Positions 54,351-64,000 of a stretch of DNA of 64,000 nt are shown here, piece by piece (positions within the stretch are counted from its first letter, which is position 1; each line of letters opens with the position of its first letter). This stretch comes from Bolinopsis microptera (taxonomy: Eukaryota; Ctenophora; Tentaculata; Lobata; Bolinopsidae). The notes below the pieces were generated by a model, which did not search any database, was not told where the DNA came from, and worked only from the letters and a program-made list of their open reading frames with translations. The position numbers were made by a program, and so were the translations under genes. The stretch covers positions 8,483,303 to 8,547,302 of the forward strand of contig NC_087075.1 of NCBI RefSeq assembly GCF_026151205.1, given 5' to 3'.

Positions 54351-55882
54351 ATGTCTCGACGATACAGCCGGAGTCCTCCACGACGTGAGCGTGACTTTAG
54401 TCCGCGCAGAGAAGGCGGCAGGGAGAGCAGAGAGGGCGGCAGGGAGAGCAGAGAAGACCGAGAAAAGAGGGGACCTCCTGATATTGCTGAAATGGTGAGT
54501 GTTACATTGTGTACATTGTGGTACATTGTGAGTGTTACATTGTGTTAAGTTTATTAATGATTTAGGAAAAGTTGTTATTTAGACTAAAGCTAAACGCATG
54601 AACTAACAGTAAGTAAAACTTACAGAGTTTTTAAAGTTGATGTTTAGTGGATCCAGTCCTCAAGGGAATCAGTTTAAGTTGGGAATTAGTTTAACAACTT
54701 TTATTGTATTCCCTGTGTATAAGTACTTTATATCTAGTAGTAAGATATTTGTCATTTGAACATGTATAGTGTAGATTGTATAGTATACACTACTGTATAC
54801 ACTACAACACTACAACATTCCATATAACCGTCTCTTATTACATATTTACGTATGATTTAGTCGGTATTGTTTTAACGCATCTTAGTAACATGTCGAGTCC
54901 CATATCTTAGCACCCTGCCTAATTGTCCGGTACACGGGGTGGTCATTCTTATTATATTTATGTACATTATTACTCTGGGCTGTATACTTCCATTTCGATC
55001 TTAGACTTATGTGGCGAGTTTGCTCCCTAAACCAAAACCAAACCAAAACCAAAAACATGTCGATTATATGTCGACTATATGTCAGACCGCTCATACTTAC
55101 TCAAACCCCAGGTCAGTTTGAAAGTGGACAATTTGACCTACAGGACCAGGATAGAGCACCTGGAGCCCCTCTTCTCCAAGTACGGCAAAGTGGGGGATAT
55201 CTACATTCCACGAAACTATCGAACTCAAGAGAGCAGAGGATTCGCTTTTGTCAGGTTCGTGCACTTTCTCTGGACTCTTTTAAGTTTAGGAAGTTTTTAA
55301 TAAGAAAATTTCTTTTGGTAAATAGGGATAAGATAGCATGATAATCTGGGGTTAAATGGCAACAAAATGGCAGATTTTACGATCGGAGAGATGCAGAGGA
55401 TGCAATGGAGCGTCTAGACGGCAAACAATTGGACGGTAGGGAAATCAGAGTTAGCAAGGCGATGCACGGTCGTCCTGATGGGGCTGCTGGTCCACCACGT
55501 GGCGGCGGCGGTGGTGGTAGACGTGACAGGTACGTGACTGTGACTGTGACTGTGACTGTGACTGTGACTGTGACTGTGACTGTGACTGTGACTGTGACTG
55601 TGACTGTGACTGTGACTGTGACTGTGACTGTGACTGTGACTGTGACTGTGACTGTGACTGTGACTCTTGAATCTGACTCTTGAATCTGACTCTTGAATCT
55701 TACTCTTGAATCTGACTGTTAACCTATCACAGCGTTAACGTGTTCTTTGTTCTAGTCACTTTTGACATATCCCAAATCCCAGGTCTAGATCCAGATCCAG
55801 ATCACCACGGCGACGCAGCAAGTCCAGATCACGATCCAGAGGTCGAGACTACGACCGGTCTCGTTCACGATCACCTAGATAA
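54351..55882 (+). CDS. SRSF2-like SR splicing factor 2, with an N-terminal RS-like extension
   Basis: Four exons: 54351-54494, 55112-55254, 55374-55529 and 55783-55882, giving 180 residues. The first exon encodes a 48-residue Arg/Ser/Glu-rich leader ([20 protein letters not shown], then two GGRESRE copies) before the RRM. The RRM spans about 49-126, with RNP2 LKVDNL (51-56) and RNP1 RGFAFVRF (90-97). A Gly hinge ([10 protein letters not shown]) and a short C-terminal RS domain ending SRSRSPR follow. RRM sequence and intron positions agree with SRSF2-like 1, so they are tandem duplicates; the N-terminal leader is the main difference. Intron 3 begins with a (TGACTG)n tract only 6 nt after the exon. 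Two AATAAA signals lie at 55971 and 55994. Confidence 0.9.
55535..55666. repeat. (TGACTG)n hexamer microsatellite at a splice donor
   Basis: About 22 copies start six bases after the exon 3 donor of SRSF2-like 2. To about 55719 they are followed by four copies of a 14-bp unit (TGACTCTTGAATC). In the transcript this reads as UGACUG repeats. It could influence splicing of intron 3. Confidence 0.97.
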
Positions 55883-56563
55883 AAATGTTAGAGATATAAA
55901 CACGTGACCTCACTGTATTATGAAGTGACGCCATCACTTTAAACGAGATTTCCTCTGAAGACATTAGCTTAATAAACTATAAAGGATTAGCTTAATAAAG
56001 GAATCCACGATTTATTAGAAAATTTCATGGCTAGATCAGCTTCTTTGCCTATCTCACGGTTTTAACTACGGACGGATAACTATTTTGAACCGAAAGAATT
56101 GATAGTGGCTGAACACTAGATATTGTTGCCCTAATTCTAGTACTAATTTAAACGGTAGTGTGACACCTTGTATCATATTATCACTGATGACCGTTTGTAG
56201 ATTTGCGGCTGTGTACGACTAATCAATCTTAACGAATTTCATGGACCTTTACTTTTCTTTCAGATTTGCTGTTCATTTATATTGACATAACTGTATGATA
56301 TGTATGGTTTCAGTACGATTTACATCTATCATTTTATGAACTAAAACCTTTTCTGATTCGGTGATGTGGCTACTTAAGACCAAACTTTTCGATCGTTTGC
56401 CCCAAATTAAGGGGCCTATACGGAAGCATCTTCAGATACTAGCCAAAATTGTTTCTAAGACGTAAAGAAAGCAACCTTCTTTTTGCGCGCACAGCGCACT
56501 TTTTAGATCTTTTCGTCCGAGATTTTACAATCCATTGTTAACCGCTTTTTGATAATGCTGTAG

Positions 56564-56980
56564 GACAATGAAAGTGGTGAACCCGTTGACGTACAAGAGA
56601 CCAAAAGCTCACGATGCAGCTAAGATACTCTACACCAACCAAACCAGATCAAAGAGGATTTTCAACTGTGTGGCGGCCATTGGTGGTTTCGTGGGCGTAA
56701 CTTGTATCCTTTACAATGCAACTTCAAATTCAGCAAATTTATTTGTCTTAGAATGTCTTGTGTGAACTAAATTATTCATACTTGTTTAAAATATTTCCAC
56801 TGATTAAGCTAAAAATCCTTCAGTATATAAAATATAAATGCTTGTGAAAATTCCTGAACAAAAATCACAGACTGGGTGTCGACTTTCAGACAGAAGAAAC
56901 AGCTACGAAACTTAGCAGAGCTCGAGCAAGAGTACGGTTATTTAGAAGAACCAACTCCCCCAGGCGCTGCTGTGAGTTGA
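56564..56980 (+). CDS. Small single-span membrane protein A
   Basis: Two exons (ATG 56568-56703; 56871-56980) give 81 residues, with a phase 1 junction (ACTT|GTATCC ... ATCACAG). It starts MKVVNPLTYKRP. A hydrophobic segment (CVAAIGGFVGVTYWVS region, about 34-50) follows a basic RSKR stretch, then RQKKQLRNLAELEQ and an acidic, Pro-rich tail. The shape (short, one span, basic then helical tail) recalls small mitochondrial inner-membrane assembly factors, but I recognise no family. An acceptor (CTGTAG|GACAATG) is only 4 nt before the ATG. The stop lies within GCT|GTGAGTTGA, a perfect donor, so a further exon is possible. A paralogue follows at 57584. Confidence 0.6.
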
Positions 56981-57579
56981 GCTCTGCTGACTGCATCGTT
57001 CAAGTGACCCATCCCTTGATCCAACGTGAAGAAATCAGGAATCGTTAACGACAGTTATGCTTAACTTATTGAGGTGAAATGATGGAAAACGTTCAGAACT
57101 AGCTGATTGTGCAGTGTTGAAAACAATTAATTTATTAAAGTTGAAGCTCGTTTTAGGGCTTTACTTTGTAGCATCTGGATCTTCTCATTATGATATTACA
57201 TTAAAGCTGTAATATATCTTGTTGTGTTGTCGACAAGTCTATACCGACCCTCTGCAATCAGATATGTCTCAATTTATGAATGTTTGGTAGAACCAGAAGA
57301 TGTTTACTCAAATTATTACATAATTATATTGGCTATTAAAAAGCAAGGTTCACTCGACTCAGCTTGTTGGTTTGTCATGTTGAGAAGACTAGATTGAGTT
57401 GATCTATAATTGTGTTCCTAAATAGTTTTGTAATTAGTGGTGACGATTTGTTTGTAAATGAAGAATCTTAATTGTCCATTTTCTGGAATATATGAAGACA
57501 AAATTAAGGCAACAATGTCCCATTTAGTAACCAGTGATCGGCTTCGTGAATAAGACACGTAATTTTTGTTTATTCATAG

Positions 57580-57787
57580 GACAATGAAATTCGTGGATCC
57601 GTTGACTTATTTTAAGACTCTGCAGCCACACAATCAAGCAAGGGTGGCAATAACCGTCTTGGCGGGCCTGACTTTGATAGCTCTCAACGTCAATTCAACA
57701 CCGTTACAACGACAGAAGACTCAGCTACGAAAGTTAGCAGACTCCAAAACAGATGAGCCAGCTCTTTCGAATAGCCCTCAGTCGTGA
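57580..57787 (+). CDS. Small single-span membrane protein B, paralogue of A
   Basis: A single coding exon (ATG 57584) of 67 residues. MKFVDPLTYFK matches the MKVVNPLTYK start of protein A, a hydrophobic stretch (VAITVLAGLTLIAL) follows, and RQKTQLRKLADSK matches RQKKQLRNLAELE. The intron of gene A is absent here, which suggests intron loss or a retro-copy made before local divergence. The acceptor and leader are identical in both copies (TAG|GACAATG), which argues that this arrangement is functional. Family and function are unknown. Confidence 0.6.
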
Positions 57788-58575
57788 TGTGACTGTAAAG
57801 TGTAAAGTGACCCAATTCTCTTCTGTAAAAGAAATGAGAAAATTCCTTGTTCCTACAAAGAAAGTTGCTGATGGTCTGAATCATCTTTTACCAGTACACA
57901 GATGTTGATTCTGGTGGGGAGGTGAAGCATATTTTTCGACGCGTAACAGTAATTAATCAGTCAGCATCCACTATTGACCAATCAAGACCACCCCGGCCCA
58001 GAATCACTGTCACATGTCAAAATAATATGCCTAGCCCTAACTAGAATCCACATATATTCAGAATCTGAGACGAATGATACTGATACTGATAGATAAACCA
58101 GAAAACAAGAAGCAGTCTGATTGCTGGCTCTGTTTGAATCAATTAATTTATTGATTGATAACAAACCATGATTTGCTTACGAAGGTAATAAAAAAAACTT
58201 ATTTGTTCCCGGAATATTATGTTTGTTATGAATTGTTGAAACAACATTTGTAATGAAAACATTCTATTTCAATTTGTCTGAAGAATACAAGAATGTGATT
58301 ATAACCATAAATTGCAGATAGGAGCCATCTACTTAATAGTCCGTCAAATAGGGAGGGGGGAGGGGTGGTTTTGTAATTTCGCACAGTACAGGGGGAGGGG
58401 GTGGTTTCTGAAAATCTGGAAATTTTGGCAGAATTAACGAAAAAGTCCCATTTATTTCAACTCTTTGACACTAATTACTTTGTAAGTATAGATCCCTGTA
58501 TTTTGAACGAAAAGTCGATTCCCAGAGCAGATCATGATAGCCGAGTTGTATTCCGATTCGTACTATAAGTCTAAA

Positions 58576-58610
<35 letters not shown>

Positions 58611-60502
58611 GGTTTTGATTAAATTCTCGCAACGACAGATCGGCGAGATGCACGCTACTGTGCCTCGCCGAGCTGCGATGAATTGACACCGTCAATTAAC
58701 CGTTAACCTGAACAGGAAGCTTCTTTGTATCATGCACGTGGTGACCCCCACTGTCGCTTCACTATATTATTATATAGTAGAGTTCACTACTGTAGAGTTT
58801 CGACGATTTGTATCAAATACTAGACTGTCGACCAAGTGCCAAGACCGTCGACAAGTCCAACTCTGCGCGCGTTTTGGTATGTTATAAACCTTAAACCTAT
58901 AACATTGTCCAGGAAGCTCGAAAAGTTGAAAGGGCGCCGCGCACAGCGGCCGGACTGGCGTGCCAGATTGCAAATAATAATTTACAATTTAGCACGCTTG
59001 TTTATTTCAATGAAATTGATATTGCATATAAGTATAACATATAACTTAAAATTTAACTTCTCACAAAACTGGCTCTTACTAATTCGCTCGCCCAAAAATT
59101 TCACGTGCCCATAACTCTCCAGGGAAGCATTTTTACCCTACGTCATGGGGGTGATTCGGAATCAGCGTTCAAAAATACACCGATTCATACCGAAAGGGCC
59201 TTTTCACAAGAATTTTATTAAAATTTGGGCGAGCGATTTAGTAGAAGCGTTCAATGTTACGCGCGTTTGGTAACTTAACCTGTCGTTATGCGCGCACGGC
59301 GCAGGTTTAGCTGTATAGCTAGCTTAGAATGAATTGTTGTACTGGGTGCTGAAATGTACTTTTACCTGAAAATAAACTAATGCGCGTTCCAAAATATCGA
59401 GCTACGTTTTCAACCCTACGACCGTTAACTAGACCAAGCAAATTGTAACACGTGACAACAAGAAATGCCCTGCATCACTGCATGCATAATGTAACAAGCA
59501 ACGCATCGCATCCTGTGGAATCAAGCAACACACCAACTTGTCATGTAGAGTTAACACGTGATAACAGAGGTGCAAACTGATCAACTATCGATCTTACAGT
59601 TTGTCAATGACCATTGATTAAAAGTTTCGGCTGTTATTACTTGACGAATGAAATGTTTAAAAATAATTATAAATTGGCTGTCGAGTTTCTTAAGAGTGTG
59701 AATTAGTTGAGGATGCAACATGTTTGCTGACGTAATCACGTGATCATAGGTTTTAACTTTCATTGAACCACAATGTTACGACTGTTTTGTAATGCAACAA
59801 TAAAAAACAACATGTCAATTGTTACATTAAAAACTTTTAAATTAATAAGCATGACTGAGACCGCATACACATTACACTTTTTGTAATGTAATCACTTTCA
59901 CAGAATGCAGGCATTTTGTCTTTTGACGAAGTTAAATCTGCTTGTTTTCAATAAATTAATAAACGTTGTAAGAATATAAAACATTGTATAATACATCACT
60001 TGATACTTTGAACATATATAAAAGCAAACAGTATAAAACGTGGACTAAGCCTTTGTTACAGGCTACAGCAGTTGCTATGGCAACCCTTATTTAATTATCT
60101 AGAAAATGTTCTTTGCACAGTGCAGATATCAACAGAGCAGTTTGGAGATCTCTACTGAAATTGTATTAAAGTTTTACAAATTAATTTAAGTACTGTGGAC
60201 CATTTTCAGAACACCACAAGAAAGCCAGACAAATTTAAAGTGATCCTAAATATTCCCAAAAACTCTTGTCATGCGAAAATCATCATTGTCTGAAAATGTA
60301 TTCTAATGCTAATCTTGTCCAGTACAATGGAAATTACAAAGGTCACTACAACTAAAACTTATTCACCGTGAGAAAAAATCCATCGTGCATTAAAACTCTG
60401 ACTTTACAAAACACCATAAAACTTTAACATGACACCCGAATTCATGGTAACATAAGATGGATAATAAATTAAAACTCTTAAATATTTCATCAACTAATGA
60501 GT
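57788..60502. other. Intergenic spacer between convergent genes
   Basis: No gene is supported. AATAAA at 58187 may serve the upstream small gene. Two G-rich blocks (58352-58400 and the 31-G run at 58579) share GGGG(T)GGTTTTG-like flanks and look like related repeats. CpG-containing GCGCGC patches occur at about 58866, 58936 and 59256-59305. Confidence 0.5.
58579..58609. repeat. Poly-G tract, 31 G
   Basis: An unbroken run of 31 guanines followed by TGGTTTTG. It has strong G-quadruplex potential. The true length may differ because such tracts sequence poorly. Confidence 0.93.
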
Positions 60503-63500
60503 TCAATCATCAAAGAAAGAGTCAGCTGCAATTTTCGAATCGGCTTCAGCAGTTTTAACTTCCTTCGTCGAACTTTTGTCCCCATGAACTTCACCATTTG
60601 GTGTTACCTTTTCAACCTCCTCTTTAAAGGATGGTGCTTCTTCTGAAGGTGGTTTTGCTGCCTCTTTTGGCGATTTTTTGGCTTCTTTTGGTGGTGTTTC
60701 TTTTTCCGTAAGCGGTTTCTTGGCTTCTTTTGGCGGTGATACTTTTTCGACTGGCAGTTTTTTGGCTTCTTTTGGCGGCGATAATTTTTCAGCAGGCAGT
60801 TTTTCAGCTTCTTTTGGTGGCGATACTGTTTCAGCTGGCAGTTTTTCGGCTACTTTTGGCGGTGATACTTTTTCTGCTGGTTGTTTTTCAGCTTCTTTTG
60901 GCGGCGATACTTTTTCTGCTTTGGTAGATTTTGCATCTTCTTTTTGTGACAATTTTTCTACTGGCTGTTGAGCGGCATCCTTTTTAGGCGTTGAAGGTAC
61001 ATCTTTTTGTTTTTCCGGTGTCTTTTTGGGTGCCTTTGGTTCTACTGGAGGCTGGGCTTCTTTTGGTGGTGCGGCGGCTTTTTTTGGGGACGTTTTTTCT
61101 TTGGGAGCTGCTGCTTTCTTTTTTTCCTCTTTTTCTGTCGCTTTTACCAAAGTTTCTATTTCTTGCGTTGGAGGATCATCCTCTTTTGTTCCCTTATTTT
61201 CAGTTGCAGCTGGTTTCTTACCGTCTTCCTTAACACTATCCTTTTTGACCGCACCCTCCTTATTACCCGGCCGTTGTTTGGCTGTTTTGGGCCGTGTAGG
61301 CGCGGAGGAAGTAGGTGCGGGTATAATTTCACATTCCACCTTGGGCGGCTCTGCTGTTATCGGGCGACAAAACTCTTCATCTGGCTGAAGAGGTTTTGGT
61401 TCAATATATCTGTCATACGATTTATTCTAAAAATTAACATTAAAAACATTATTTCCACAAAAATATGACAGTTCAGTGGGTGTGATTGTTGGTTTATCCG
61501 AAAAATTAAGCGAAAAAAACCAATAAAGTTTCAGTACCTTGTCACTTAAATCAATAGTCTCTCTACTCTCGATGTGGAAATCAACTCCTTCCCTCTCTAT
61601 GCAACCGATATCGGAACATTTATCATCCACCTCTTCGAACGTTATATCTACATCTGCGTTACTATTAATCTGAAAACAGAACAGATTGGTGTTAAATGAT
61701 GTGACTTGTTATCTTTTTTTCTAGCTGGTCAGCTGGAGCAAATCTTTTAACAAGGTACTTCTGTATTAAGTCACTCTTAGAATAGTATGTGATTTGTAGA
61801 AATTGAGCAACTCAAAGACGTTAGATCATCAAGTTTATGTAACTTCACCGTCTATTAGCACGTTTGTTGAAAGGTCGCTGGTCGGTTGAAATGATTGTTG
61901 AAAGATCTCGCTCTATTCTTGATACTAATTATGTTTCACCTCTAAGGCGTGCATGTTTACCATTGATTAACCATTATATAGTTTTAATACGTTCAACACT
62001 ACTGTATAAAGATAATTTGAGGAAACGATGTAACAGAGTCGATATATTTTAATGTTGCCATGGGGTGGCATGTCCCCATACATCGTGGTCCGGTAGTTTC
62101 ATTGCGTCTGTATATATGATGGGAGGGAGAATAGATAAATATAGATCTTTTATAGATCAAACATATTACGATCTTTCAATCTTCAGTCATCCTTCCATAA
62201 ACTTTTCAATCAACCTTTCAATCGACCGGTGAAGACAAACTTACCACACATACCACACATACCACAAATACCACGAATACCACAAATACCACAAATAACA
62301 CAAATACCACAAATACCACAAATACCACAAATAACACAAATAACACAAATACCACAAATACCACAAATACCACAAATACCACAAATACCACATCGAACCA
62401 CAAATACTTAGAACACAAATAACACAAATACCACAAATACCACAAATACCACAAATACCACAAATACCACAAATACCACATCGAACCACAAATACTTAGA
62501 TAGCACGCTGTTCATTGAACACTCGACAAAATGCATGCAACAAAAAATAAAGTAAAAAACAATGGAAACCTCCTCAACTTCAACAGTGATAACGTCCCCT
62601 TTAAACTTAAGTTTCTTCTTTCCCTTTTTCAGCGCCTTTTTCTTCACTTTATCCAGGTCTTCTTTCTGAGAAACCGTTCAGTAAAACATAAACCGTTCAG
62701 TAAAACATAAAACACATGTCTGGACTGATTACGCCTAATATGGTAATAATATGTGTGGTTTCAGTCTCGCTCTAAACGACACTAATTGTGCAATAAAGAC
62801 AATGATATGTGGCTTGAAATGTGGCAAGTTCGGAGATTGTGAAGCTCTCAAGATTTATCTGTTGTTATAAAGCGCTGTGTAAGCTTTATGTCGGGCAGGG
62901 CCACCAGAGAAAAGTACATGATACAAGATAGGTTAAAATATTGTTAAACTAGTGAATATCTCTGGGGGTGTTTAATTTAACCACATCTTGAGAATTTGTT
63001 GGTTAAAAGTACATACTTAGTTCAAGCTGTTATGCATGTGATATGATTAAACAACTAAATGTCTTGTCTGGAAAACTTAAAAATCCTATTTTTGATTCCA
63101 CAATTAAGATTTTAACAAAATTTTGCTCAGTTTAGACGTTCTCGAAACCTCTTAGAAAACCATCTCAATAGAAACCGAATGTCAATTGTGCATGCGATGT
63201 TCTTAAACAACTATGTATCTTGGTCTGAAAAATTTAAAAAATGTATTTTCGGTCCCACAATTGATTATTCCAAAGAAACTTGTTCAGCTTAGAAAATTTT
63301 AAAACATTCTCCAAACCTCTGAGAAAACCATCTTGTTTTTGATGCATTTTTCTTCCCAGCTTAAGTCCTGAAGTTTCCGTAAAAGTTGATCTTCGCACTG
63401 GAACCTGGGATGTGGTGAACAAGATTAATTAATTAATTAATTATCTCTGAAATGTGGTGAACACGATTAGAAATTGTTACGAAGTCTGGATCCAAATCTA

Positions 63501-64000
63501 CCTTACACTGGGATCAGATGTTTGACTGTTTACTAGGTACCATCTAAAATTCTGAATAAATATTTTGCTATTATACGATGGTATAACGAGTGAAACGACC
63601 GTATGGTACTATTCGTTACCTAATATCTCCGAATTTGATATTCGTTCAATAATCAAACGAACTAGTTTGACGAGTGAGTTTAATTATTGTCCTAATCACA
63701 TTATAAGGGAGTGATATTGTTTAATTGATGTTATTTAATAATATATAAATTGATTATACACCTGCCTGAAAAAAACTGAAGGCACTAGTCTTGCTAGTGT
63801 TATTAATAATAGTTATATTATATGAGACAAGAGAAACGCCATCTTAGGACGCGAGGAGAGTTAGGACTAACATCTCGTGCCAGTACTTATATTATTATTA
63901 ATCAATTATCTCGCTTTCTGATCTGTATATTTACACAAGGTCTTTATGCAGTAAAATTACCCTTACCAGGTGCTCATTCGATTCACAAGGACGAAAGTAT
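60503..64000 (-). CDS. Lys/Pro/Glu-rich SPPK-repeat protein (5' end outside window)
   Basis: The exons, all phase 0, are 61426-60503 (307 codons plus TGA), 61669-61538 (44 codons), 62665-62570 (32 codons) and probably a partial one at 63999-63967 (YFRPCESNEHL before CTG|GTAAGG). Translation order: a basic KKKALKKGKKKLKFK segment, an acidic DVDITFEEVDDKCSD segment, then a long low-complexity region. There, six copies of a 14-residue unit with consensus EKVSPPKEAEKLPA run from about 60925 down to about 60680. The repeated SPPK/SPxK sites are candidate targets for proline-directed kinases, and the composition recalls neurofilament- or MAP-like tails, but homology is not implied. It ends SKIAADSFFDD. 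Large antisense open frames over this exon are shadows. The 62570-62665 exon has a weak donor (GAG|GTTTCC). Confidence 0.7.
62242..62500. repeat. (ACCACAAAT)n minisatellite with higher-order unit
   Basis: Nine-base ACCACAAAT units with AACACAAAT variants. Blocks end in the same punctuation, CATCGAACCACAAATACTTA (about 62391 and 62478), which gives a higher-order period of about 87 bp. It lies in an intron of the SPPK-repeat gene. Confidence 0.95.

Noticed and set aside
60678-61468. Plus-strand frames up to 153 codons rich in Phe, Leu and Gly
   Set aside because: They are antisense shadows of the Lys/Pro/Glu-rich minus-strand exon, which has phase-matched partner exons.
63234-63422. Possible extra exon of the SPPK-repeat gene (VPVRRSTFTETSG after CATCCCAG)
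   Set aside because: No good donor follows in a usable phase, and the neighbouring exons already join in phase 0.

Overview
This 64-kb window is nuclear DNA from a multicellular animal. It is AT-rich (roughly 63% by eye), has spliceosomal introns with GT...AG borders, and carries many microsatellites and small transposon relics. The genes include a ciliary/planar-polarity gene (WDPCP/fritz), SR splicing factors and a class A GPCR. The species is not identifiable from what I can see. Six genes have a 3' splice acceptor only 4-18 nt upstream of the ATG. This fits spliced-leader trans-splicing (as in hydrozoans, ctenophores, tunicates and flatworms) or short non-coding first exons.

Layout. 1-26.7 kb is gene-poor. 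It holds no gene I can support, but a striking set of diverged local tandem duplications (units about 110-350 bp), homopolymer tracts and one hAT-type MITE. 26.8-29.2 kb (minus strand) holds two tandem genes that look like diverged PPP1R15/GADD34-CReP-type PP1 regulatory subunits. 32.8-50.4 kb (plus strand) is a WDPCP/fritz gene of at least 12 supported exons. Its 9-kb intron (36626-45648) contains two minus-strand genes: a class A GPCR (37.4-38.7 kb) and a five-exon ankyrin-like gene (40.1-43.1 kb). The ankyrin-like gene is flanked by a near-identical inverted repeat, and one arm of that repeat carries a second hAT MITE. 51.0-52.6 and 54.4-55.9 kb are two tandem SRSF2-like SR protein genes. 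56.6-57.8 kb holds two tandem small single-membrane-span proteins. 60.5-64 kb (minus strand) is the 3' part of a Lys/Pro/Glu-rich protein with a 14-residue SPPK repeat; its 5' end runs off the window.

Functional themes are cilium/planar polarity (WDPCP), pre-mRNA splicing (SRSF2-like pair), possible stress-translation control (PPP1R15-like pair) and signalling (GPCR). The run WDPCP - SRSF2-like 1 - SRSF2-like 2 - small TM protein A - small TM protein B is co-directional, with gaps from about 0.6 to 1.7 kb, and four of its five ATGs sit just behind a possible acceptor. A polycistronic arrangement is therefore worth testing. Exon boundaries were derived by hand from frame, phase and splice-site agreement. 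Homology calls rest on recognised motifs, not on database searches.
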